From contig NZ_JBBVGT010000002.1 of the NCBI RefSeq assembly GCF_042159835.1, positions 1,922,001 through 1,986,000 on the forward strand: a stretch of DNA of 64,000 nucleotides, given 5' to 3'. The position numbers and the translations under genes are program-made. The notes under the pieces are model-generated. The model saw nothing but the letters and a program-made list of their open reading frames with translations, was not told the origin of the DNA and ran no database searches. The DNA is from Albibacterium profundi (GTDB lineage Bacteria; Bacteroidota; Bacteroidia; Sphingobacteriales; Sphingobacteriaceae). Numbering within the stretch: the first letter of the stretch is position 1; each line of letters begins with the position of its first letter. Shown here piece after piece: positions 17,834 through 26,874 of this stretch.

Positions 17834-19000
17834 ATGAATGAGAAGCGGTTAGGTCAACAAATCAGTATCTTTAAAAATATACTAGGTCAGTATCATCATG
17901 AGATCCCCTTAGCTCGTTTCCTTAGTAGTTATTTTCGACGAAACAAGCAAATGGGATCCAAGGATCGAAAGATAGCAAGCCGGTTAATATATAATTATTT
18001 TCGATTGGGGGCCGGTTTGCCCAATCTGCCGATTGAGCGCCGTTTGGCTATAGCTGAATTTCTTTGCACTACTTCGAGTGATTTTGTTGCGCTGTTAGAA
18101 CCATTACTTCTTCCTCATATCCAGAAGAACATAGAAGATAAAATGATGCTTCTGGAAACGGAGTATCAGTTTAAGCTTGAGCAGATATTTCCTCTATCAC
18201 ATAGAATTTCCCCGAAGGTGAATAAAGAAAAGTTCTTGCAGAGTCATTTTCAGCCGCGGGATTTATTTATCAGACTACGTTCGGGACATGAACGTTTTGT
18301 TCAGGAAGTACTTGTCAAAAATAACATTGAGTATAAGTCGATTGGGCAAAAAACCCTGCAATTATCGAATGGCAGTCAATTAGATAAAATTAAAGAGATT
18401 GCCGGATATTATGAAGTTCAAGATTTAAGCTCACAGCAAATTATTAACCTCTTGAAGCCGAACGATGGCGAAAGCTGGTGGGATGCTTGTGCAGCCTCAG
18501 GTGGTAAGTCGCTACTGTTAAAGGAGGTAAACCCGAATATAGAACTAATGGTTTCGGATAGTCGCTTAAGTATACTTAGAAACCTAGATGAGCGTTTTGA
18601 CAAAGCTGGAATCAATTCTTATCGAAAAAAGATAATCGACTTAACGAAGAATACCGCCAATGTAATTGGTTACGAAACGTTTGATGGAATTATTGTCGAC
18701 GCTCCATGTTCAGGTTCGGGAACCTGGGGTAGGGCGCCCGAGCATCTGTCCGTTTTTGACAATGATAAGCTGATGTATTATCAACAACTTCAACGAGATA
18801 TATTAAATACAGTTGTAAAGCACGTCAAACTTGGTAAGCCACTAATTTATATTACCTGTTCCGTTTATAAATTAGAAAATGAAGACCAAGTTGCACATCT
18901 TGTCGAAAAGGGTTTTCAGGTTGAGTCAATGGATTACTTTGAAGGTAGTACAAACGGAGCAGATACATTATTTGCCGCTAGGTTGACGATCCCCCGTTAA
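17834..19000 (+). CDS. RsmB/NOP2-like RNA (cytosine-C5)-methyltransferase
   Basis: S-adenosylmethionine-dependent RNA m5C methyltransferase of the Fmu/RsmB/NOP2 family, 388 residues. SAM binding is shown by WWDACAASGGKSLLL. The two catalytic cysteines are in DAPCSGSGTWGR and ITCSVYKLENEDQV. The N-terminal part is a helical NusB-like or RNA-binding region. The target is likely 16S rRNA C967, by homology only. It follows the lipoprotein after 18 bases, and its stop overlaps the convergent marC stop by 4 bases. Confidence 0.88.
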   Translation: MNEKRLGQQISIFKNILGQYHHEIPLARFLSSYFRRNKQMGSKDRKIASRLIYNYFRLGAGLPNLPIERRLAIAEFLCTTSSDFVALLEPLLLPHIQKNIEDKMMLLETEYQFKLEQIFPLSHRISPKVNKEKFLQSHFQPRDLFIRLRSGHERFVQEVLVKNNIEYKSIGQKTLQLSNGSQLDKIKEIAGYYEVQDLSSQQIINLLKPNDGESWWDACAASGGKSLLLKEVNPNIELMVSDSRLSILRNLDERFDKAGINSYRKKIIDLTKNTANVIGYETFDGIIVDAPCSGSGTWGRAPEHLSVFDNDKLMYYQQLQRDILNTVVKHVKLGKPLIYITCSVYKLENEDQVAHLVEKGFQVESMDYFEGSTNGADTLFAARLTIPR

Positions 19001-19563
19001 ATTCCCGTATTCGAACGAAATAATTTTATAGCAATTGCCAGTAGGATAATCCCGAAGGCTTTTCTAAGTACGCTCAACCCGTTTTTGCCGAGCATTCTCT
19101 CAAGTCGATATGTGTTTTTCAACACTAAGTATACGACAATAAAATTTAAAATAATTCCAATAATAATATTTTGAGTAGCAAACTCTGCCTTGAGTGATAA
19201 GAGTGTTGTTAAGGTGCCTGCACCGGCAATTAAAGGGAATGCTAATGGTATTATTGAGGCCGTCTCATGACTGTCTTCCTTGAAGACCGTAATCCCCAGT
19301 ACCATTTCCATCGCTATGAAAAAGATGACTAATGAACCTGCTATAGCAAAAGACGCTACATCAACGCCAATTATGTTTAGAAGCTCTTCTCCAATAAAAA
19401 GAAAAGCCAACATGATTCCCATGGCTACCAAGCACGTTTTTTCTGATTGAATCTGTCCGACCTTTTGCCGCAGATCGATAATGATAGGTATCGATCCTAA
19501 AATATCAATTATCGCAAACAGTATCATTGACACTGACAGAATCTCTTTGAAGTTGAAATACAT
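18997..19563 (-). CDS. MarC-family integral membrane protein
   Basis: Inner-membrane protein of the MarC/UPF0056 family with about six transmembrane segments and 188 residues. Features are the N-terminal FKEILSVSMILFAIIDILGS IPIIIDL stretch, the central AMEMVLG motif, and PLAFPLIAGAGTLTTLLSL. Family function is not established; the old link to multiple antibiotic resistance was withdrawn. It is convergent with the RsmB-like gene and lies downstream of an amino-acid permease on the same strand (61-base gap). Confidence 0.88.
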   Translation of the reverse strand: MYFNFKEILSVSMILFAIIDILGSIPIIIDLRQKVGQIQSEKTCLVAMGIMLAFLFIGEELLNIIGVDVASFAIAGSLVIFFIAMEMVLGITVFKEDSHETASIIPLAFPLIAGAGTLTTLLSLKAEFATQNIIIGIILNFIVVYLVLKNTYRLERMLGKNGLSVLRKAFGIILLAIAIKLFRSNTGI

Positions 19564-19624
19564 ATAACCTATTGACGAATAATATTATTCTTTTGTAACT
19601 ATTTATGCATTAGATGATTTGATA

Positions 19625-21121
19625 TTACCGCTGTTTGTTTCTTATCTTACTATGTTTTTTACCGTAAAAGAGATAAATAGCAATTCCAAGCGCCATCCAT
19701 ATTCCTAATCGTTCCCAACTTTCAATCGGAAGCGATCCCATCAAAAGCACACACACTATCACTCCTAATATTGGTATTACAGGAACAAAAGGTGTTTTAA
19801 ACGGTCGATGCGCATTGGGGTCTGTTTTTCTTAGAATAACAACTCCGATACAGACTAATGAGAAAGCAAAAAGCGCACCAATACTAACCATGTGTCCGAG
19901 GTCGGATATCGGAACAAAGCCAGCAAACGCGCTCACGAAAAACATAAAGATTAGGTTAGTTTTCCAAGGAGTTTGCTTTCTAGATAAATCTGAAAACAAT
20001 GATGGAAGCAATCCATCCTTACTCATACTATAGAAAACACGACTTTGCCCCAAGAGCATTACGAGTATTACTGACGTATAACCCGTCAAGATTGCAATCA
20101 TCAGAAATTGATTTAAGAAGGTATAACCCGTAACTGCAAAAGCTGTAGTAACCGGGCTAGCATCATTTTCGAATTGGGTATAATTTGCAAGTCCGGTCAT
20201 TACGAACGAGAACAGGAAATAGATAATTGTACATACAATTAAAGAGCCGATAATACCAATGGGCATGTCTTTCTGAGGATTTTTAGCCTCTTGTGCTGCT
20301 GTGCTAACGGCATCAAAGCCTATAAATGCAAAGAAGACGACCCCGGCACCCCGCATAATTCCGGTTATGCCGTATTCTCCAAAATAACCTTCTTTAAAGA
20401 AATCAAAAATGCCAATTTCACCAGATTTTAAGAGCTCTTCGCCGGTATTCGTCGGGATAAAAGGGCTATGGTTGGCAGGATTCATAAATGACCACCCTAG
20501 GCCTATGAAAATAAGGACAACAGCAAGCTTAACTATTACTAAAAGATTGTTTACGAATGACGACTCGGCCGTTCCTTTCATTAGAAGCAGCGATAATATA
20601 CAAACAATCGCAATGGCCGGCAGGTTGATAATTCCAGTTTCGGTAAGACCGTTGATAGTTTCATAAGACTCCCATGGTCCATGTAATAGTGAGTTCGGAA
20701 TATGTATTCCAAAGCCACTTAGAAATTGACTAAGATATTGGGACCAGCTGACCGCTACAGTGGCGGCGCCTAAAGCATATTCCAATACGAGGTCCCATCC
20801 GATAATCCAAGCAACCCATTCTCCCATGGTTGCATACGAGTAAGTGTATGCGCTTCCGGCGACTGGAATCATCGATGCGAATTCTGCATAGCATAAGCCA
20901 GCAAGACCACAGACGCATGCGGCAAGGACAAATGACAGGGTGACGGCCGGACCTGCATTCTCTGCTGCAACAATCCCTGTCAATGAAAATAATCCAGCGC
21001 CAATGATAGCACCGACGCCTAGAGCAACCAGATGATAACTTGTTAATGTTCGTTTTAGAGTTCCTTCACCGATTTCTTTTGCTTCGGCGACTAATGCAGG
21101 TATTGATTTTTTAAATAACAT
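19625..21121 (-). CDS. APC-superfamily amino acid permease (cationic amino acid transporter type)
   Basis: Twelve- to fourteen-helix secondary transporter for amino acids, 498 residues. APC hallmarks are GVGAIIGAGLFSLTGIVAA in helix 1, FAEFASMIPVAGSAYTYSYA-like sequence in helices 2-3 (here CYAEFASMIPVAGSAYTY), and FFAFIGFDAVSTAAQEAKNP in helix 6-7. The C-terminal helices (IPILGVIVCVLLMGSLP) match the YfnA/CAT group. The substrate may be a cationic or branched amino acid but is not shown. It has its own -7 element upstream, after a terminator for hppA. Confidence 0.9.
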   Translation of the reverse strand: MLFKKSIPALVAEAKEIGEGTLKRTLTSYHLVALGVGAIIGAGLFSLTGIVAAENAGPAVTLSFVLAACVCGLAGLCYAEFASMIPVAGSAYTYSYATMGEWVAWIIGWDLVLEYALGAATVAVSWSQYLSQFLSGFGIHIPNSLLHGPWESYETINGLTETGIINLPAIAIVCILSLLLMKGTAESSFVNNLLVIVKLAVVLIFIGLGWSFMNPANHSPFIPTNTGEELLKSGEIGIFDFFKEGYFGEYGITGIMRGAGVVFFAFIGFDAVSTAAQEAKNPQKDMPIGIIGSLIVCTIIYFLFSFVMTGLANYTQFENDASPVTTAFAVTGYTFLNQFLMIAILTGYTSVILVMLLGQSRVFYSMSKDGLLPSLFSDLSRKQTPWKTNLIFMFFVSAFAGFVPISDLGHMVSIGALFAFSLVCIGVVILRKTDPNAHRPFKTPFVPVIPILGVIVCVLLMGSLPIESWERLGIWMALGIAIYLFYGKKHSKIRNKQR

Positions 21122-21163
21122 AGGCTTTGGTTGACTCTTAGCTGGTTTGTTTTTATTTCAGTT

Positions 21164-21171
21164 CAAACGTA
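21164..21171 (-). promoter_or_regulatory. Promoter -7 element (TAcgTTTG) for the amino acid permease
   Basis: Minus-strand match to TAnnTTTG, 42 bases upstream of the permease ATG and downstream of the hppA terminator. The -33 element is not clear. Confidence 0.5.
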
Positions 21172-21190
21172 CAAATTTTTGAGTGAAAAT

Positions 21191-21227
21191 ATAAAAAGCG
21201 ACCTTTTTTTCGTAAGTCGCTTTTTAT
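21191..21227 (-). terminator. Intrinsic terminator after the membrane pyrophosphatase gene
   Basis: Perfect 12-base arms (21191-21202 and 21216-21227) with a 13-base loop, lying 37 bases after the hppA stop on the minus strand. An A/T run is included in the arms. Confidence 0.8.
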
Positions 21228-21263
21228 ATATCATTTATCAAGTTTTAGATAACTAGCTGTGTA

Positions 21264-23468
21264 CTACAACCGTTCGGGTTCTGTTTCATTTAAATTGACC
21301 ACAATCTCGATTGGTTCGGGTTCTTTTATAATGTTTTTAGCTTCCTCTACATTGGCTTCGTTTATGTGTGGAGCAATGATTAACGATACGATGGACATTA
21401 ACTTAATTAAGATGTTCATCGAAGGACCGGAAGTGTCTTTAAATGGATCACCAACCGTATCACCTGTGACCGAGGCTTTGTGAGGTTCAGAGTTCTTGTA
21501 GTGAGTCTGACCGTCGATTTCAACACCCTTTTCAAACGATTTTTTGGCATTATCCCATGCTCCTCCGGCATTATTTTGAAATATCCCCATCAATACGCCT
21601 GATACGGTTACCCCTGCTAAAAGACCTCCAAGAACTTCTGGTCCGAAAAGAAAGCCAATAATAACCGGAACAAGAAGAGCAATCGCTCCAGGTAATATCA
21701 TTTCCCTAAGCGAGGCCTTAGTTGAGATTGCTACACATTTTTGATATTCCGGTTTTGCTTTGTATTCCATTATACCGGGTATTTCTCTGAACTGTCTTCT
21801 AACCTCTTTTACCATTTCCATAGCAGCACGTCCGACAGCCGAGATACAAAGTGAAGAGAATATGAACGGAATCATACCACCCACGAATAAACCCGCTAAA
21901 ACATCCGCTTTGTATATATCAATCTGATCGATACCTGCAAGTCCAACAAAAGCTGCGAATAGAGCGAGGGACGTCAATGCGGCGGAAGCAATCGCAAAAC
22001 CTTTGCCGGTTGCTGCTGTGGTGTTGCCTACCGCATCAAGGTTGTCTGTACGATCACGAACCTCATCGGGAAGTTGACTCATTTCGGCAATTCCGCCGGC
22101 GTTATCTGCAACTGGGCCAAATGCATCTATGGCTAATTGCATGGCTGTTGTAGCCATCATACCCGCCGCCGCGATGGCAACGCCATAAAAACCAGCAAAG
22201 TGATACGAGCCATAAATACCGCCTGCGAGTACCAAGATAGGAATAACAGTAGACTCCATACCGATTGCCAACCCGCCGATTATATTTGTAGCATGACCCG
22301 TTGAAGATTGTTTAATGATCGACATTACAGGGCGTTTGCCCATGGATGTAAAATACTCGGTTACATAGCTCATCAAGGCGCCTACGATGAGACCTACCAT
22401 AATAGAGAGAAAAACATCCGTATTGGTAAATTCATATCCACGCAAGATCATGCTTTCCGGCATTATCCATTTGACGGCAAAGAAAGATGCGATGGCCGTT
22501 AGAATGATAGACGCCCAGTTTCCAAGATTAAGAGCGCTTTGAACATTGCTTGTCTCGTTCTTAATTTTAACAAGAGATGTTGAGATAATCGAAAAGAGTA
22601 GACCCAGACCTGCAATGACCATAGGCAATAATATAGGAGCTATTCCATCGAAATTATCATTTGAAATAATCTCCCTTCCTAGAACCATTGTTGCAAGTAG
22701 GGTTGCTACAAAAGAGCCAAATAGATCGGCTCCCATTCCTGCAACATCGCCTACATTATCACCCACGTTATCGGCGATGGTCGCTGGGTTGCGCACATCA
22801 TCTTCTGGGATTCCAGCTTCTACTTTTCCTACGAGATCCGCACCGACGTCGGCAGCTTTTGTATAGATGCCACCACCTACACGTGCGAAAAGAGCAATTG
22901 ATTCTGCCCCCAATGAAAAACCGGCTAAGACTTCTAAGGCTTTTTCCATTTCTAAACCGTTTACAGAGCCTCCGGTGTTAATAACATATAATTGGTAGAA
23001 TACAATAAACAAACTTCCTAATCCAAGTATAGCTAAGCCTACGACACCGATGCCCATCACGCTTCCTGCCGTAAAAGAAACTTTCAGAGCTTTTGCCAAG
23101 CTCGTACGAGCAGCTTGTGTAGTGCGGACGTTGGCTTTCGTGGCTATGTTCATACCTATATATCCTGCAAACGCAGATGTAAAGGCACCAATAATGAAAG
23201 AAACAGCTATCACCCAGCTCGATGTTTCAATTAATGTTCCAGAGTAGCCAAGAATTAATGCAGCAATAATTACGAAATATGAAAGTACTTTCCACTCTGC
23301 TTTTAAAAAAGCCATCGCGCCCTCTGCAATATAACCTGCTAGTGTACGCATATTGTCGTCGCCCGCTTCTTGCTTCGAGACCCAAGCACTTTTCGTGATC
23401 ATCACGATAAGTCCAATGATACCGACAAGCGGTATGGCATAGATAAGATTGTTTTGTAAAAATTCCAT
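21264..23468 (-). CDS. hppA: Membrane-bound ion-pumping pyrophosphatase
   Basis: Multi-span membrane enzyme (about 16 helices, 734 residues) that hydrolyses pyrophosphate and pumps H+ and/or Na+. The substrate site is intact: GGGIYTKAADVGADLVGKVE, then DVRNPATIADNVGDNVGDVA, and the late motif DNAGGIAEM. The potassium-dependence region reads VGNTTAATGKG, with Ala where K+-independent enzymes have Lys, so a K+-dependent type is predicted from family knowledge. Na+ or H+ specificity cannot be fixed by eye. It is divergent from rpsL. Confidence 0.95.
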   Translation of the reverse strand: MEFLQNNLIYAIPLVGIIGLIVMITKSAWVSKQEAGDDNMRTLAGYIAEGAMAFLKAEWKVLSYFVIIAALILGYSGTLIETSSWVIAVSFIIGAFTSAFAGYIGMNIATKANVRTTQAARTSLAKALKVSFTAGSVMGIGVVGLAILGLGSLFIVFYQLYVINTGGSVNGLEMEKALEVLAGFSLGAESIALFARVGGGIYTKAADVGADLVGKVEAGIPEDDVRNPATIADNVGDNVGDVAGMGADLFGSFVATLLATMVLGREIISNDNFDGIAPILLPMVIAGLGLLFSIISTSLVKIKNETSNVQSALNLGNWASIILTAIASFFAVKWIMPESMILRGYEFTNTDVFLSIMVGLIVGALMSYVTEYFTSMGKRPVMSIIKQSSTGHATNIIGGLAIGMESTVIPILVLAGGIYGSYHFAGFYGVAIAAAGMMATTAMQLAIDAFGPVADNAGGIAEMSQLPDEVRDRTDNLDAVGNTTAATGKGFAIASAALTSLALFAAFVGLAGIDQIDIYKADVLAGLFVGGMIPFIFSSLCISAVGRAAMEMVKEVRRQFREIPGIMEYKAKPEYQKCVAISTKASLREMILPGAIALLVPVIIGFLFGPEVLGGLLAGVTVSGVLMGIFQNNAGGAWDNAKKSFEKGVEIDGQTHYKNSEPHKASVTGDTVGDPFKDTSGPSMNILIKLMSIVSLIIAPHINEANVEEAKNIIKEPEPIEIVVNLNETEPERL

Positions 23469-23523
23469 TAATAGTTAGTTAAAATCTAGGTAAAATAGTT
23501 CGTCAGTTGTGGACTGAGAATAC

Positions 23524-23554
23524 CAAAAATAAGACGGTTATTCTAATATTCAAA
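23524..23554 (-). promoter_or_regulatory. Promoter of hppA, full consensus
   Basis: On the minus strand, TTTG (23551-23554), a 19-base spacer, and TAttTTTG (23524-23531). Both elements and the spacing match the Bacteroidota housekeeping consensus. The leader to the hppA ATG is about 50 bases. Confidence 0.8.
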
Positions 23555-23639
23555 TTTATTTTCAACTATTTGTTATTTATCGCGCTGAATTGCCTAAAAT
23601 AGAAGGCGAGTCTAGTTTGTTTTTTAAAATAATAAATAC

Positions 23640-23670
23640 TTGATATATAAAGAGATTTCCTATATCTTTG
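23640..23670 (+). promoter_or_regulatory. Promoter of the rpsL-rpsG-fusA-rpsJ cluster
   Basis: TTG (23640-23642), a 20-base spacer and TAtcTTTG (23663-23670), about 46 bases before the rpsL ATG. It is divergent from the hppA promoter. Confidence 0.75.
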
Positions 23671-23716
23671 CAGTCCTAAAAAGTAAATAGGAATAAATAA
23701 ATTTAAAAAACACTAA

Positions 23717-24106
23717 ATGCCTACTATTCAACAACTAGTAAGAAAAGGTAGAGTAGCTTTGGTTGACAAGAGTAAGTCGCCAGCATTGGACAGCTGTCCA
23801 CAGCGAAGAGGTGTATGTACTCGTGTGTACACCACTACCCCTAAAAAGCCAAACTCGGCTATGCGTAAAGTTGCACGTGTACGTTTGACAAATGGAAAAG
23901 AAGTAAACGCTTATATTCCTGGAGAAGGACACAATTTGCAAGAACACTCAATTGTATTGATTCGCGGAGGTCGTGTTAAAGATCTTCCAGGAGTTCGTTA
24001 TCACATTGTTCGTGGTGCGTTAGATACATCGGGCGTTGCCGGTCGTAACCAGCGTCGTTCTAAATACGGAACTAAACGTCCTAAACCCGGACAAGCTGCA
24101 AAGTAA
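23717..24106 (+). CDS. rpsL: 30S ribosomal protein S12
   Basis: Decoding-centre protein of the small subunit, 129 residues. Family signatures are PTIQQLVRKGR at the start, the conserved TTPKKPNSAMRKVARVRL, and the loop EHSIVLIRGGRVKDLPGVRYH. Streptomycin-resistance positions (Lys in TPKKPNS and KDLPGVRY) carry the wild-type residues. First gene of the str-type cluster, with its own promoter. Confidence 0.98.
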   Translation: MPTIQQLVRKGRVALVDKSKSPALDSCPQRRGVCTRVYTTTPKKPNSAMRKVARVRLTNGKEVNAYIPGEGHNLQEHSIVLIRGGRVKDLPGVRYHIVRGALDTSGVAGRNQRRSKYGTKRPKPGQAAK

Positions 24107-24115
24107 TTAAATTTT

Positions 24116-24121
24116 AGGAGA
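24116..24121 (+). promoter_or_regulatory. rpsG: Shine-Dalgarno sequence before rpsG
   Basis: AGGAGA lies 8 bases before the rpsG ATG. It stands out because most starts in this window have no such site. Confidence 0.65.
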
Positions 24122-24129
24122 AATTAAAG

Positions 24130-24597
24130 ATGAGAAAGTCAAAACCAAAAAAACGAATCATTTTACCTGATCCAAAATTTAATGATGCTCAGGTAACGCG
24201 TTTTGTGAACAACATGATGTACGATGGAAAAAAATCTATCGCATATTCAATATTTTATGATGCAGTTCAGTTAGTTGAGGATAAAACTAACGAGAACGGT
24301 CTTGAAGCTTGGAAAAAAGCTTTAAACAATGTAATGCCTTCTGTAGAGGTGAAATCTCGTCGTGTAGGTGGAGCTAACTTCCAAGTTCCTACTGAGGTTC
24401 GTCCGGAGCGAAAAATTGCTTTAGGAATGAAATGGCTAATTAGCTACGCACGCAAAAGAGGTGAAAAAACTATGCATGAAAAATTAGCAGGAGAAATCAT
24501 CTCTGCATCCAAAGGTGAAGGCGCAGCGGTTAAGAAAAAGGAAGATGTACACAAGATGGCCGAAGCTAACAAAGCGTTCTCGCATTTTAGATTCTAA
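24130..24597 (+). CDS. rpsG: 30S ribosomal protein S7
   Basis: Primary 16S rRNA-binding protein that starts assembly of the small-subunit head, 155 residues. Signatures are MRKSKPKKR, DAQVTRFVNNMMYDGKK, NVMPSVEVKSRRVGGANFQ, and the C-terminal HKMAEANKAFSHFRF. It starts 23 bases after rpsL. In many bacteria S7 represses its own operon; no S7-binding leader could be recognised here. Confidence 0.98.
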   Translation: MRKSKPKKRIILPDPKFNDAQVTRFVNNMMYDGKKSIAYSIFYDAVQLVEDKTNENGLEAWKKALNNVMPSVEVKSRRVGGANFQVPTEVRPERKIALGMKWLISYARKRGEKTMHEKLAGEIISASKGEGAAVKKKEDVHKMAEANKAFSHFRF

Positions 24598-24620
24598 TCT
24601 TAACACTTTATGTTCGATAT

Positions 24621-24676
24621 TATCACACCGACAGTTTTTTTCTCTATAGGGAGAAGACTGTCGGTGTGATATTTTT
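24621..24676 (+). terminator. Hairpin with T-run between rpsG and fusA (terminator or attenuator)
   Basis: Perfect 14-base arms (24621-24634 and 24658-24671) enclose a smaller inner hairpin (TTCTC/GAGAA), followed by a T5 run. It looks like an intrinsic terminator yet sits inside a normally co-transcribed cluster. The 3' edge forms the sequence TAttTTTG (24670-24677), which matches a -7 promoter element 25 bases before the fusA ATG. Confidence 0.7.
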
Positions 24677-24702
24677 GATACGAAAAACGAAAAAAATAAA
24701 TC

Positions 24703-26811
24703 ATGTCAAGAGACTTAAAATTCACTAGAAATATTGGTATCGCTGCCCACATTGATGCCGGTAAAACTACAACTACTGAGCGTATTCTTTTTTATTCTGG
24801 AGTTAACCACAAATTAGGAGAAACTCACGAAGGTTCTGCTACTACAGACTGGATGGCGCAAGAGCAGGAGCGTGGAATTACCATTACTTCCGCGGCAGTA
24901 ACAGTGGGATGGAAATATAGAGACAATCAGTATCACATTAATATTATTGATACGCCAGGGCACGTTGACTTTACTGTAGAGGTGAACCGTTCACTTCGTG
25001 TTTTGGACGGATTAGTATTTTTGTTCTCGGCCGTTGACGGTGTTGAGCCTCAATCTGAAACAAATTGGCGTTTAGCAAATAATTACAATGTACCTCGGAT
25101 TGGTTTTGTTAATAAAATGGACCGTTCGGGCGCTGATTTCTTAAAAGTTGTTGGTCAGGTTCGTGAAATGTTAGGAAGCCACGCGGTTCCTTTGCAATTG
25201 CCAATTGGATCAGAAGATACTTTCAAAGGAGTGGTTGATTTAATTAACAACCGAGGCATTGTTTGGAATACCGAAGATAAAGGAATGACATTTACTGAAG
25301 TTCCGATTCCTGATGAATTATTAGAAGAAACAGCAGTTTGGAGAGAAAAGCTTTTAGAAGCTGTTGCGGATTATGATGAGACCTTAATGGAAAAGTTCTT
25401 TGACGATCCTGATTCAATTACTGAGCGTGAGATTCTAGATGCACTTCGTGCAGCTACTCTTGACGCTAAAATTGTTCCTATGGTGTGTGGTTCATCCTTT
25501 AAAAACAAGGGTGTGCAGACTATGTTAGACTATGTAATGGAATTACTTCCGTCTCCACTTGACGTTGAAGCAATTGAAGGAACAAATCCTAAAACTGAAG
25601 AAGTAGTTGTACGTAAACCTGATGTAAAGGAGCCCTTTGCAGCCTTGGCATTTAAGATTGCAACAGATCCATTTGTTGGACGACTTTGCTTTATTCGCGT
25701 ATACTCAGGTAACCTAGAAGCGGGTTCTTATGTATATAACACCCGTTCAGACAATAAAGAGCGTATTTCTCGTATTTTCCAAATGCATGCGAATAAGCAG
25801 AATGCTATTCCTAATGTTGGAGCAGGAGATATTGCGGCCGTTGTTGGATTTAAGGATATTAAAACTGGAGATACTCTTTGTGATGAAAAAAATCCAATTG
25901 TATTAGAGTCTATGGATTTCCCTGATCCTGTAATTGGTTTGGCTATTGAACCAAAAACTCAAGCGGATGTTGATAAGTTAGGTATGGCTCTTGCTAAATT
26001 AGCAGAAGAAGACCCTACATTCCAAGTAAAAAGCGATGATGATACTGGTCAGACTGTGATTTCCGGAATGGGTGAATTACACCTAGATGTATTAATTGAC
26101 CGTTTGAAACGTGAATTTAAAGTCGAAATCAATCAAGGTGCTCCGCAAGTAGCATACAAAGAGGCTATTACCGGAACAGTTCAACACCGAGAAACTTATA
26201 AGAAACAAACTGGTGGACGTGGTAAGTTCGCGGATATCCAGGTAGTAGTATCTCCTATCGACGAAGGTAAAACTGGTTTACAGTTCGAGAATGAGATCGT
26301 TGGTGGTGCTATTCCACGGGAATATATTCCTTCGGTACAAAAAGGTTTTGAGACTTCAATGGTTAACGGTGTGTTAGCCGGATTCCCAGTTAGCGATATG
26401 AAAGTTCGTCTGATTGATGGATCATTCCACCCCGTGGATTCAGATTCATTGTCATTCGAGATTGCAGCTCGCGCAGCATTTCGTAATGCCCTTCCTAAAT
26501 GTTCTCCTGTTTTAATGGAGCCTATTATGAAGATAGAGGTTTTAACTCCAGAGGAGAACATGGGTGATGTAATGGGAGATTTGAACCGTCGTCGTGGACA
26601 ACTACAGGGTATGGATAGCCGCAATGGTGTTCAGGTAATTAAAGCACTTGTTCCACTTTCTGAAATGTTTGGATACGTTACACAGTTGCGTACCATTACA
26701 TCAGGTCGTGCAACGTCGACTATGGAGTTTGATCACTATGAAGCTGCACCTAAAAATGTTCAGGAGGAAGTCGTGGCCAAAGCAAAAGGTAAAGTAAGCT
26801 CCGAAGATTAA
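24703..26811 (+). CDS. fusA: Elongation factor G
   Basis: Translocation GTPase, 702 residues. GTP-binding motifs are AHIDAGKTTTTERILF (G1), RGITITSAAV (G2), DTPGHVDF (G3) and NKMDRSGAD (G4). Domains II-V follow, with HLDVLIDRLKREF and the domain IV loop region GGAIPREYIPSVQKGF. Sequence and length are typical of housekeeping EF-G, not of the fusidic-acid protection or ribosome-protection types. It lies 105 bases after rpsG across the hairpin described separately. Confidence 0.97.
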   Translation: MSRDLKFTRNIGIAAHIDAGKTTTTERILFYSGVNHKLGETHEGSATTDWMAQEQERGITITSAAVTVGWKYRDNQYHINIIDTPGHVDFTVEVNRSLRVLDGLVFLFSAVDGVEPQSETNWRLANNYNVPRIGFVNKMDRSGADFLKVVGQVREMLGSHAVPLQLPIGSEDTFKGVVDLINNRGIVWNTEDKGMTFTEVPIPDELLEETAVWREKLLEAVADYDETLMEKFFDDPDSITEREILDALRAATLDAKIVPMVCGSSFKNKGVQTMLDYVMELLPSPLDVEAIEGTNPKTEEVVVRKPDVKEPFAALAFKIATDPFVGRLCFIRVYSGNLEAGSYVYNTRSDNKERISRIFQMHANKQNAIPNVGAGDIAAVVGFKDIKTGDTLCDEKNPIVLESMDFPDPVIGLAIEPKTQADVDKLGMALAKLAEEDPTFQVKSDDDTGQTVISGMGELHLDVLIDRLKREFKVEINQGAPQVAYKEAITGTVQHRETYKKQTGGRGKFADIQVVVSPIDEGKTGLQFENEIVGGAIPREYIPSVQKGFETSMVNGVLAGFPVSDMKVRLIDGSFHPVDSDSLSFEIAARAAFRNALPKCSPVLMEPIMKIEVLTPEENMGDVMGDLNRRRGQLQGMDSRNGVQVIKALVPLSEMFGYVTQLRTITSGRATSTMEFDHYEAAPKNVQEEVVAKAKGKVSSED

Positions 26812-26874
26812 AACGTAATAAATTACTGACTGTTACAAATTGCTCTAACAGTTGGTCGAAATAAAACAAATAAA

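Noticed and set aside
22308..23247. Several plus-strand open frames inside hppA
   Set aside because: Antisense shadows of a well-conserved membrane protein gene with biased codon use.
26829..26852. Short hairpin between fusA and rpsJ
   Set aside because: Only 7 base pairs with no T-run; too weak to call a terminator or regulator.
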